Assembly (NCBI RefSeq): GCF_021018895.1
Contig: NC_079366.1
Coordinates: forward strand, 28,358,770-28,422,769
Direction: 5' to 3'
DNA length: 64,000 nucleotides
From: Seriola aureovittata
Taxonomy: Eukaryota > Chordata > Actinopteri > Carangiformes > Carangidae
Numbering within the stretch: the first letter of the stretch is position 1; every line of letters starts with the position of its first letter. The notes under the pieces were generated by a model. The model was not told the DNA's origin and made no database searches. It saw only the letters and a program-made list of their open reading frames with translations. A program made the translations under genes and the position numbers. This document shows positions 12,824 to 24,028 of the stretch, in pieces.

Positions 12824-14640
12824 AAAAGAGTGTACGGAGTCAAATGAGGTCTTACAACAGTTGAGTAGTAGCAGCAGAAGCCATGACCAGCAAACACTGA
12901 ACAACAGTAAACACTAGGTCACATTTGCTCTCTGTTTAATTAAATTACCTCCGTGTCAACCCCATCATAAGTCTAGTCTAGTTGTGTAATGTACAAAATA
13001 TGGGGATGGCAGACTGTTTTGATTGGCGACTACCTCCAACCAGGACTCAGGAATCAGGAAACACATACTTGAGTGTGTTAGCTGTAGTGAATATTCACAA
13101 GATGGAAGTGTAATGCGAGAGTGGTCGTTAGCCTAACAGCTAATAAAATGAGATGAAGAAGCATGTGATATTTATCTTTTGTTCAAACTTGATCCGCTTA
13201 ATTGTAAATTAATGGATAATCTGACAGTATTTTAAATAGAATTCCTACTTGTAAGTTTTGCTATCGCTACATAGCTAACGTTAGCATTAACAGCTGTTTA
13301 CTCACCAGCCTAGAAGTAACATTGTGAGTTCAGCATCAAACTTCATTCCTTTACCCACCAACAGATGTCTCCAGTGGTGGAAAGCAACGCCAATGTTGAC
13401 TCTTATCTCTGTCATGTCTTTTTCTCTACTGATGTTAGCACGCTAACCAGCTAGCCCTGGCCCGGTTGTCACTTTCCGATAGCGACTCACTGCAGCCTCC
13501 GATCTGCTCTGAAGACTTGGCGCTGCTCAGAGGACGTATTATAAGCAAACCTTACAATAAAACTATAATAAAGTTGTTATAATTATCTACATTGATATCA
13601 AGTAGGGGTGTGGCGATGTACAAGCATTGACAATAATCGAGATATTTAAAAAATAAAAATCCACCTCCCTGCATTTATATTTGAGTGTAATATATTTGCA
13701 GAAAAAAGAGACAAAAAAACACAAGCATTATTATATCAATATACTGTATATTATTTTTATATCAGGATAATATCACTATCGTGATAATCCTGCCCTACTG
13801 TCAAGATTTGGAACAAGCACGTACAGAATATAAAGTGTATATGATTTTCATATCCGCTCAGAAGAGAAAACACAATAAAAAATTATGAGATAATTCAAGT
13901 TCAGCTGGTTAAACCAAAGTGCTCTTTTCTCACATTACATGAAGATTTAGACACTCTGCCATCTAATCTTGCCTGGTGAGAGCTGTTGCCAGCGTTACAG
14001 TGTAACTTAAGCTCTTCTGGTCAAGCACCACTCAGGTAGAAGCTGCCAGAGCAAAACACGAGCCGAGAGGCTAATCCTGGAAAATCCAGCAGAATCTGAG
14101 TGTTTTATATTAGACTCTCCCGCTCCTGGATTAATTTGAGGCGAAATGGAATCTGAAATTGGTTTGGTTGTTGAATACTCGCCTGCCTCTCAGTGCCAAA
14201 TGAGGGAGGGAGAGGATGAGCACACACACACACATAAAAACACAGCTTGACCCGTCTTCTCCAGTTGGTTTTTATGGAAAGGAGAGGCCAGATTGACATG
14301 ACATGTAAACAGCAATTGTAGGAAAGAAGAAGAGACCTGCTGTGAAATTGAAGGCAACTGGAACAAATAGATCTGTGAGGGCTCGGGTGGTAGAATTTGT
14401 TTATGTCCTTTTGTTTTTAATTCTCTCTCTTTTCTCCCCCCTGACAGAAATGAAATTTATGACATATATGTCCCTAAATCAAGAGTGCCGTTGCCATATG
14501 TGTCACCTATACGGGGATGTATTATTATCACATATATACATCCTCTGGATATATGGCAATATAAGTTTATAACACATATGAATTACCCATAGTAAAAATT
14601 GTATATGTACATATATTAAAAATATGTACATGATGAATTA
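10682..14640. other. Intergenic; (CA)n at 12792-12822, otherwise nothing definite
   Basis: No exon recognised. 11560-11880 contains a GC-richer piece with gccgccgccgcc and ends in ctgccctctagtggacg, a motif often seen at the end of fish repeats. 13260-13540 has gctaacgttagcattaac words like other dispersed repeats here. Confidence 0.45.
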
Positions 14641-14652
14641 TTACATATAAAA

Positions 14653-14848
14653 TCTTCCCATTCTTGGAAGTGTCCTTGGGCAAGATACTGAACCCCAAGT
14701 TGCCTCCCCCCTTGATGTATCATCTCAGTGTGAATGTGTGTGTGGGTAAAAGTGTCGTGTGAAAGGCTGAATGTGGCCTCCACTGTAAAGCTTTGACTGG
14801 TCGATGACACTTGAAAAGCACTATATAAATGCAGTCCATTTACCAAAG
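14653..14848 (+). repeat. SINE-like repeat, 5' truncated copy
   Basis: Contains gtccttgggcaagatactgaacccc, a TG-rich middle, cactgtaaagctttgactgg and agcactatataaatgcagtccatttacca. The same ordered blocks occur at 21572-21833 with a tRNA-like head, which this copy lacks. Confidence 0.65.
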
Positions 14849-14869
14849 TGGTCTCAGACTTTTGCAACC

Positions 14870-15110
14870 ACCTATATATAATATCAACAAATTTTTGACA
14901 GGCTTTGGGATGGATATATATTTATTTTATTTTATATATATATATATATATTTATGCAACATATGTCTAAGCATACATACATAAACATACACATTTGTAT
15001 AGGATACACATATATGTCAATATATGAAATTGTCCAAATTTCTAATAGGTTTCATATATAATTTTTTACGTTTTTATTTTATATGGACAAATTTCATTAA
15101 ATATATGTAG
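14870..15110. repeat. AT-rich, ATATAT/ACATAT low-complexity
   Basis: Dense tatata and catata words, no coding signal. Confidence 0.75.
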
Positions 15111-16933
15111 ATGTATCTTTTCCCACTCTTTTCGTCTTTCCTGCTTCTCTGTTTACCTCTTCCCTCTCTCTTGTTTTATTCTTTTTTCCATTTTTCTGCG
15201 TGACTCTCCCTCCCAATTTCCAGCAGAGCCGCCTGAGAAATCTCAAGAAATCCACTCCCTCCATTCCCCACCTGTCACTGGCGATCAGCCTCTGGATCGA
15301 TCCAATCCACAGATCACACAGGAAGCCATGGTGATGCAGACGATAATGTATACAAGCCTCTTTCTTCGCGCCACACCTCATCACAGCGAAGCCGTGTGCT
15401 CTTCCATCTACATTCCCTGTGCCTCTAATTCAAGCTTTTCCCTTCATTAGTGGGTGTTTGTTGGCAGGCTGCTGCCTCTTGGTGGTTGCTGGCGGTACGC
15501 TTGGTGCCGTTCACAGCTGGAGTGTTTTTACTCCGTGGTGTTTTCATAATGGTGGGGGGGGATTTATCCCAGCACCCCAAGCCATCTGTCTAAGGGACTT
15601 TGCTCCATTTCCTGAGTGAACCCTCCTTCCCACCTTCACCCATTTCATCTATTTTCTCTCTTGCTTTTAACCCTCTCACAGGTGTCGCTTTGCTTCTTAT
15701 CACGCTTCAAAAAGCACGTCTTCCACTTACAAGCCAGGGCTAAACACCGAGCTTAAGCACTGTTGCTTCACATCACTATTAATTTGATGAGCAGCATTTG
15801 AAATGCAACCAAACAGAGGGTGAGTGAAGTTAAATACTGTAATATTCCTTGACAGAAAATGTCCCAGTGTAGAGGAGGGATCCTTGGAGGATGGACCTGA
15901 AAGAAAGAGTGAAGCTACCCCAACGCGATCAGCGTTCTTCTAATTAATCTGCACACCCATGTACGGCCCAGCAGAGGCGCAGCAATGCAGGTAACTGCTT
16001 GGGGCCCCAGGCTGTTAGGAGGCCCCTGAGGGCCGACAAATTTTACTCCAGAGCAACGTCTCAAAATGCGGCTTTCTACTTCCTTAAACAACCAACGGAC
16101 GATTTGAATTGACATCTATGTAGGAAACCTGCGATTGGTCGTTAGGTACGTCCATTCACGGCTCATTCACGTCTTTGTCTGGTGATTGGTTGTCAGACAT
16201 CAGAGCGTCTTCACTGATGAGAGTCACTTATTATGTCACTAACTGCTTTTGTGAAAAAAAGTAGCTGAAGGGTTTTAAAAGTCGCCAAATCTATCGAGAG
16301 ATCACTATGTGTTGTTATTTAGTTATTTATTTACGTTGTTATTGTTCTTTACATTTATGTTTTTTTTTTTATTTTACTAACGTGAACATTTGGAATTTAA
16401 AAAAAAATTAAATTTCATACATTTTTCATTGGTGTCAGATTATTTTTTTTACATAATAATGATGAACTCTCATCTCAACATGTGGTCCAGCCATTTTTAC
16501 ACAGAGTCTCGTTTGTTTATTCATCACACGGACACTTCCGTCACTTTTGTCATTTCTGTGAAAATGCCTTTGAGGAGAAACTGTCGGAAAGTGTGCATCA
16601 TTTCCTTTTCCACCCTGCCCCTTGATTGTAGCCGTTCAGAACATCTTTTGCCGTGAGACATGTCTGACGCGAGTTTGTTTGGAACCACCTAAAATGTTAA
16701 CACAGCATTGTCATGTAAAAGACCTGCGTGAACCATTACACAATTTAAGTGTTGGAAAGCATAAAGGGTTTGTGTTGTCAGCTCATGCATTAGAGGGCTG
16801 TATACCTTGGCCACATCTATTAGATCCTTTAAAACAGGACACATCTTGTTGACCCATTATGACGTGTTCGGTCTAGAAACGCAGACTTCAAAGGACCTGT
16901 CTCCTGAATTGGGACTGAGCGACTGCCTTTTGA

Positions 16934-16935
<2 letters not shown>
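15111..16935. other. Intergenic; reversed GGGGCCCC repeat near 15970-16060
   Basis: 15970-16060 has cagaggcgcagcaatgcagg, cttggggccccagg and ggcccctgagggcc, the reverse of the family at 7430 and 39690. 15111-15250 is CT-rich. No exon was found. Confidence 0.45.

Positions 16936-16968
<33 letters not shown>
16936..16968 (+). repeat. (CT)n microsatellite
   Basis: About 16 CT units. Confidence 0.95.
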
Positions 16969-16972
<4 letters not shown>

Positions 16973-17454
16973 TACATAACGCCATATTCTCTTTATTGTT
17001 CCTGTCAAAGCAGCATCTTCGTGTGTTGATCAGGCCAGGAGAATTGTGGCTTTCATTTGGCCCTTGTTGCATTGTGCACGCTTGAAAATGCTTTTTGCGA
17101 GTGGTAGACTGTTTCTGCTGTTGCACCGGGAGATTTCACGTTCACACTTATCAATAATTCAAAATGTTTGTGAAAGTGTTCTGCTAGTTAGTTAGAGGCC
17201 TGGTTTACTGATACAGCCAGTCGTGTAATTTTAAAACCTAACATTACAGGAGGAGAATATATCTTTGTATTATGCTGTTGAACCGTTAGATCCACCGGGC
17301 TGAAACTCTCCCTTTTACTTCTAAATCCTCCAGAAAATGTAGATCTACAGGCTTGTTAACCTGTTTTAAAGCCACATAATGACGTGCAAAATCCTGGATT
17401 AAATCCTTAAAACCTTTTGTTTTTCAAATTCTTGCTTTCTGCAACTACAGTGCT

Positions 17455-17710
17455 ATTAAGATTAGCATCTGGTTAGTTTAGCTTAGCATTAAGACTGGAA
17501 CCTCACAGTGACAACAAGACTGCAGGAGTCTTAGGGTTACTTAGCATTAGAGGTGCTGGAGGGCGGACGTCTGCCATCTTTAGACAGAGGCTAGCTGTTT
17601 CCCCCTGTTTCCTATCTTTATGCTAAGCTAAGCTAAGCTAACTGGCTGCTGGTGGTGGCGAATATTTACCAAACAGACATGAGAGTGACATCAATCCTCT
17701 CATTTAAAGC
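17455..17710. repeat. Dispersed GCTAAGCTAAGCTAACTGGC repeat, copy 1
   Basis: Contains tttagcttagcattaagactgg, atctttatgctaagctaagc and acagacatgagagtgacatc. A block like its tail (gtgtatttcccaaaatatc) is at 17993-18012. Related copies lie near 41370-41680 and 43885-44215. Common in fish as a short non-autonomous element; class uncertain. Confidence 0.65.
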
Positions 17711-19279
17711 CCCATATTTTACACTTTCCCTGTATTTTAATTGAAGTGTGGATCCATAAGAAGATATATTTGTGGTTTTAAGAACCAAAAAACCATCTCA
17801 GTGTAGTTTTACATCTCCTCTCTCGGGTTTCTCTCTTGAGATCTAGTAACAACAGGTCAGTGAGCCAATCAGAAGAGAGGAGGCTCTAAACTGCTTTGAT
17901 ACTTTCACAGTATTAATATAGAAGCTAGACCTGCTTTATAATCAAAGAACACATGGAAATCTGCCTTCAGTTCTTGACAAGGAAACAAAATAAGTGTATT
18001 TCCCAAAATATCAAACTGTTTCTTTAAACTTTTGCTGAGGGTCTAATGTTACCAAAGTCTGTCAACTCTGCTGTGTTTATTAGCAGTGACTTTAGTCATT
18101 ATATTTTCACTTGAATGCTTAACTTACTAAGATGTTCACAGCTGGCAAACGTCGAGTAGAAGTAAACACGTTTTCACCTCTTTTTCCACCCCTGCAAATC
18201 TGTCCTGTCACACAAACACGCACACACACAAACACGGGAGAGAAAAAAAAAATGGTGGCTGGCGGCCCAGTCACACCTGCCATGCCTGACATCTTTCCAT
18301 TAAACTCAGCACTTGCAGGAGGAGAGAGGAGAGATACTATGGAAGAGATACGGAGGGAGGGAGGCGGCGGGATGGTGAGCGGAGGAACAGCTGAGGCTGA
18401 AAACAAAAGATGAAATCGGATTGGAGGAATAAACAAGAGTGATGCTGCGGAATCGTAAGAAAATTGGGAGGCTGAGGATAGAAGATTGAAACAAAGACAG
18501 AAAAGAGATAGACAGAGGGAGACGTGCAGGCAGCAGAGAGGCTGATACAGCACACAAACAATATATGAACTGTTTGCAGAATTGCTAATATTTGACATTC
18601 CCGTCAATAAAGCTCCTTTGAATAACATAGAGAGCAGAGCTGACACTCTGAATAAAACATGAAGACAGATGAAGATAATCTCTGAAAACCTGTAAATGCT
18701 CGATGCTTTTGGAAGTGTTGTTTTCAGCTTTCACGCCAAAAAAAAAAAAAAAACCCAACTGACATTTCTCCAGGTGCTACAGTACATATCAAACCAGGCA
18801 AAGCATTTCCTTATTTAAAACAGTTTATTTTCTCAACATATTCCATATAGATTTTATCAGTATGACGCCAAATCACCAGATGTAGACACTATTTACGATT
18901 ACAAAACTGACTATGTGTGATCATTCGGCCCCTGTGGTGAGTTTGGACACAAAGTTTTTGAGGATTTATTAGACTGTTGGATGCTGAGACGACTTCGAAG
19001 GTAGTGAGATGCCGTATTTGTAAGATTTTAGTTGTGAATATGCCGACACATTCTTTTTAAATTTGACCACTATGATAATTTAACCTTGATATTTTATTCT
19101 CTATATTTCTTTATAGACAATAAGACTGGCTCTGTGCATGGGGGGCATTGTCATGTTGAAAGTGGAAGGGCCTCCGTGAACCACGACTGCGGCGAGACGG
19201 TCTGACCCACGCAGGACTTTCGACTTCCGTCACCAACTGTTCCCATGCCCTGACCATTGCGTCACAAAGCGCGGCTCCT

Positions 19280-19292
19280 GTTGCCTAGCAAC
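19280..19292. promoter_or_regulatory. Candidate X-box palindrome
   Basis: GTTGCCTAGCAAC is a perfect inverted repeat around CTA and a strong RFX consensus match. It sits beside a GC-richer stretch (19180-19300). No transcript is visible nearby. Confidence 0.4.
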
Positions 19293-20984
19293 CTCTGCAA
19301 AACTTAACTTTTTTTTTCATAAAAGTCTTGAGGTTTAAAGGCCCTTGGTTCTGACAGTTGTAACATTGAGCTGAAACCCATTACCTGCATTGAAAAGTGT
19401 AATCCTCAGGCTCTCTCTCTCTCAGCGTTGTTTGCTGCCAGATTATTTGCATTATCGGCACACAATGAATCTTGGGATAGGTTGGGCCACGAAGGATCCA
19501 CCCGATGAGCCCTCCTTGCCCAGGGTGTGAAGGATGCATTTAAAGGAGCCTTCGAAATGGGACAGCCTTGTCGCTCTGCTGTGACGCAGTCGGCCTTCAA
19601 ATGCAGCCTCCGAAAGGTGCAGCTACAAAATTGGGACACATCTAAAAAAAGAAAAAAAGTTGGAAAATAACTGTTGTCTATAAAATCTTTGTTTGCTGCA
19701 GCCGTATTTCCCTTCAGTGGAGCTGAGAGGCTCAACCCAAACTATGAAAAACAGCTAGCGTCCAGCGGGTGGAACAGTGGCTGGTAAAAGATGAAGCTTT
19801 ATGATTTCTACGCTGTAATATTGGCTGATGAATGACAGCGGTGTTTGCGCCCACATGGTTTAGCAGACAAATGGACCAATCCGACGATCCATCAAGAAAC
19901 TGTTGAATAACAACAACTAATTCACAAAAATAAATCAGTCCATTGAGTCCCTCGCCGTAATGGGAAACTTCAGGGTTAGCAGCATTCACAGATTTTTTTT
20001 TTCTTCCTGGTTCCAGACTAAAATCTACCTGCCTCTTGCTCCCTCCGTCACCTCCTCCATCATTTTACTCTTCCCGGGCATCCATTTCTGCCCAGCTGTC
20101 CTTTACAAGCCCCTGTCGATTTAATGTGATGGACAGAGGGGAAGCGAGGGAGCGCTCCTCTGACAGCTGTAACACTCTGCCTCCAATTGACCTGGTCCTC
20201 TGCTACCACACTCAGTCCTGTTTATGGACAGCTGAGGTCATAAATTTATTGTACGAGGGACACAGACAAACACAGGGGAGGAGGTTGAAGGAATATAATT
20301 TTTACATACTCGGACAAGACAGGCTCGCCTGCTTGTACAAATGCATATGCAAGACGTATGTGCACACTGTATATCAAAGGGTCCTCAAGTCGTTAAAGGT
20401 GCGGGGTGGAAGCACCTTTTGCTAGATTAATATCCATAAATCATTCCCAGGTCCATTATTAGATGTTACTGTAGTTGCTGTAAAGATACTAAACCAGTGC
20501 TGGCAACACTTTTCAGCCTCCATCAGCTGTTACCCCCCTTTTTTAACATTATGTCTGATTTTGCTGAAAATCTGCAGCTTGCAAGTTTTTGGCTCCTTTT
20601 CAGTTAATATCCTGTGAACTCAGAGAAAAAACAAAGAGACAAACAGAACTGAAAGCACAACCTTCTTGTTTATCCAGAAGGTGATAACAGCCAATATGAT
20701 TCATTTCAGGAAGCTCCTGTCCATGTAAGCAGATGAAAGAAGTAAAGTAAATGAAATACAGAAAAATATCAGTTATCACAAATAAACAAAACAAGTTATC
20801 TAGGGAAATAATTCAATTATGTCGTGATCACAAGAAAATGGTTTGTTTGTTGAGATAATGAATTAATCAACTTGTGATGTCAGAATTTGAAAACTTGGAC
20901 ATTAATTGATTATTCAAAGGTGTTTGCTCATTATCCAGAAATTTAACTGAACAAGCCGATAACTCTGGTCGTACATGTAGGTCT

Positions 20985-20998
20985 GTCACCATGGTAAC
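20985..20998. promoter_or_regulatory. Candidate X-box site
   Basis: GTCACCATGGTAAC fits the RFX consensus with a CCATGG core. Sequence match only. Confidence 0.35.
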
Positions 20999-21571
20999 TG
21001 TCTGTCGTTGGGTCGTTTTGGCCTTTTTTTTGTTTTCTCCATTTGACTGTTTTTGTATCGTCTAGAAGACGACTTCTTATTTGCCAAAAAGTCAGTGTTC
21101 TGTGAGAGCGGATTGAAAATTGGTGCACATATGGGTTCCCGGCTCATTAGTGGGAGTTGTTAACAGTGTTAAAACTGAACTAATCGCATTGCAACGCATG
21201 CACAAATTGAATTGACATTCACGTGTTATCAACTAATCAGATCAATTAAAAACTGTTCCAGTGAGGCGCTACAGTAAGATTCTTTCATACAAGGGCTGAA
21301 AAGGTCATAAAAACACAGAGAACAAACTTGATACCTCCAGTAATGAACTTTGTCAGAGCTAGAGTTGCATGTTGTGACTTGATACGTCAATCAGCCAGAA
21401 ACGCATCGTCAAATGGCCAATGAGACAAAGTTAGCAAACAGTCTGGGGAGGAAGTGCCACATTTAGCGGGTGATAAGATATTTTTCTCATGAGTTGGTGA
21501 AAAGCACAAAACTAAAAAACTAAAAAGGTGAGTGAATATTTAACTTACATTTCATCTGGTCCCCAGAAACG

Positions 21572-21833
21572 CAGAAGCTCAGGAGGCAGAACGGGTCGTC
21601 CACTAATCGAAGATCAGTGGTTCAGTTCCCGCCTCCTCCAGGTCCACATATTGAGCTGTCCTAGGGCCAGATACTGAACCCCGGTGATGTGCCATCAGTG
21701 TGTGTGTGTGTGTGTGTGTGTGTGTTAGAGAAGCTGTATGAATGACTATGACCTGCAGTGTAAAGCTAACTGTTAAGCCCTTTAAGTGGTCATTAAGACG
21801 AGAAGTGCTATGTAAATACAGGCCATTTACCAT
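21572..21833 (+). repeat. tRNA-derived SINE-like repeat, fuller copy
   Basis: The head has gtcgtccactaatcgaag then gatcagtggttcagttcccg, a pol III B-box-like GGTTCRANTCC. The body has gggccagatactgaaccccgg and a (TG)n array (21698-21725). The tail aagtgctatgtaaatacagg then ccatttacc matches 14800-14848. Confidence 0.65.
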
Positions 21834-21856
21834 GGAAAAGGCTCACAGCAACAAGC

Positions 21857-22467
21857 CACACACGGATAGTTGGTGGTAGCATCTGTACACCTCTGATATC
21901 ATGGATCTGAAATGTCCCATGTGAGACATCGTCAGGCTCCAAAAAGGCTGCTAAAAGTTATGAAACTCCACCAGGGGGTAACATTAAAGAAATGAATAAG
22001 ACATTAAGAAAAAAAATGTACCCATGTATGAGTGAGCAAATAAATGAAAAAATGTGGAAAAAAACCCAATGACTTATTTTATTATGAAATGGGTTTTTGC
22101 ACAGAGATTCATGTTCCTCAGAAAATGACTCCCACTGACTGTGGTGATCTCCTCACTTTCCCTGTACTGGGCGGTACAGCAGGTGAAATATTTCCACCAG
22201 ATGGGTTGGCACAAACTTGCGTACACATATTCATGGTGCCAAGAGGATGTATCCTAATGACTGTGGGGATCCCCTAATTCTTCCTCTGGCGCCACCATGA
22301 GGTTGACATGTTTGGTTAAGATCGAAATGTCAAAAAAAAGTATTAGACGGACCGCCTTTGGTGATCTCTCCATCCTCAGTTCAAAATTGTATCCATTGCT
22401 AATAAGTAACATTTCAGATCCATGATATCAGAGGTATATGGATGCTACCACCAACTATCCATGTGTC
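21857..22467. mobile_element. Non-autonomous element with about 58-bp terminal inverted repeats
   Basis: The left arm 21857-21915 and the reverse complement of 22409-22467 share gatagttggtggtagcat, cctctgatatcatggatctg and aaatgt. By eye about 50 of 58 positions match. The interior (22130-22320) holds actgtggtgatctcctcac and ctggcgccaccatgaggttg words that I associate with common fish DNA-transposon derivatives. No transposase frame is present. Confidence 0.7.
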
Positions 22468-23976
22468 GCCGTTAGCATGCTGGTGGTCATGGTTACGGTT
22501 GTGCAAAGCACTTCAGATGTCGATGTTCCTCACAGCATGTGCGAAGCTGCCATTCTCTGAACCAGAAATACCTTGAAAGTACGAACATAAACATATTTTA
22601 TTCTGTAACCACGGCATCAACTTGATCCTGCATTTGCTGTAAACCTTCGGCCTTCACTCAAACGCTCGTGTCATCGACTTGGTATTCTCGTACGAGCCAC
22701 GTACACAGCCGGCTCCTGCAGACTCTCAACCACTTTCCATCCACTTCACACAAGGTCGGCCCCAGACGTATTCAGCGGCATATCTGTATTCATCACGTCT
22801 CCATTCGACAGCAAACAAGCGACCCGCGGGCCGCCGGCAGCACAGTGTCATCTCTCTGCAGGTACAGCGCACATGAACTCTGCCTCCTATTCCTACGCCA
22901 GCGTTTGGTTCTCGGCATCTTGTTGTGAAATTTGTATTCTCGTTCTGACCCTGATCTGTCCGCCGTGATGAGAAATTTGAGCTTTTATTTTCTTTTTTAT
23001 AAATGGACATTGCGTGGAGATGGTTTCAGGCATGTCAGTCTTGACCTTCGTCATTCTCTTAGCGGTTTGTTGTTGTTTTTTTGTTTTATTTTTTCCAATA
23101 AAAGGTATAAAGAAATGAGCGAACTGGGATGAGAGGAAGTTCATTTTACTTTCAGCCATGGCCTTGAAGGAGCAGGCACAGCTTTTGCGGATAAGACTGA
23201 GTAAACAGAAGGAGGAGGGAGGAGGGAAGAAGACAGATGGAGGGGTGGAGGGAAGAAGGTAGAGAGCGAGAAAAGCCAGGGAGGGAGGACAGAAGGTTTG
23301 GATGAGGAGAGAGATGTGGGTCAGGATGGTTCATTGTCTGCAGACTTCACAGGCACAAGGACACCATCCCCTTCATAAAAACTCACACTCACACAGTCAA
23401 TCAATAAAAACAGATATAAATTCAACAACTTCTGCCTCAGTGCCACCTGAAGACGACTGAGGCCCTGTGGGTGCAGTCTGTTTGTAGATTTAATCATCAA
23501 CCTTTCGAGATGCCTGAAGATTTGATGCTTATAAAGAAACAATAAGACAAGGAAATCGAATCAAAGTGCACATAAATTTTGTGTAAAATTTAAAAAATAA
23601 TTCATTTCATTTTACATTTTGTCCATTTTTTGACAAAATAACTTGAAGTTTCAGAAAAAAAGAACAAGTCTTAAGCTTAAGCTTTGTCTTAAGTGCTTCG
23701 CTGCAAACAAACAAAAACCTGCAAAAAATTCATAATTTTCTTCATGCAACAGTCTGTTTGTGACGCTCTTTATATCCTCTGTTAAGATCAGATCAGGTCT
23801 GATTCATTTCTTCTCCAGTTCAGGTATCTCAGCTAATACTCTCCCATCACACTGAATCCATCAGTTTCCTCTGCTGCTTAGACACACGGTATAATTCCCA
23901 GGAAAGTCCCTTCATCCTCGAGGGTCAACAGTCTTGTCCCATGCGTTTTTGGAAGTTGTAGTCCTTTATGAAGAGC
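22468..23976. other. Region 3' of mfng; likely includes its 3' UTR
   Basis: On the minus strand it lies just after the mfng stop. AATAAA on that strand (TTTATT here) occurs near 23083 and 22983, and ATTAAA near 23489; any could be the poly-A signal. 23195-23320 is purine-rich. The GC-richer 22690-22910 stretch has no convincing exon. Confidence 0.4.
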
Positions 23977-24028
23977 TCAGGGACACCAGCTGGTGAAGGG
24001 ATACAATATGCAATGGACAGTCTTAAAC
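23977..24028 (-). CDS. mfng: mfng exon 8, C terminus and stop (52 nt)
   Basis: Codes [16 protein letters not shown] and TGA, completing the family's C-terminal block (usually written RFRS-HC-LYPDTPWCP). The acceptor is ctgtcttccacag and the phase matches exon 7. The change from PDTPW to PFTSW is atypical. It lies 3.7 kb beyond exon 7. Confidence 0.85.

Larger units (their letters stand above)
17711..21571. other. Intergenic; old repeat remnants and two X-box-like sites
   Basis: 19130-19180 (gcatggggggcattgtcatg) and 19480-19640 look like old dispersed repeats. X-box-like palindromes are at 19280-19292 and 20985-20998. The purine-rich patch at 18300-18530 makes long antisense frames. No exon was found. 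Confidence 0.45.

Noticed and set aside
18119..18646. 175-codon minus-strand frame
   Set aside because: Reads a purine-rich tract as Ser/Leu/Pro; no splice or family support.
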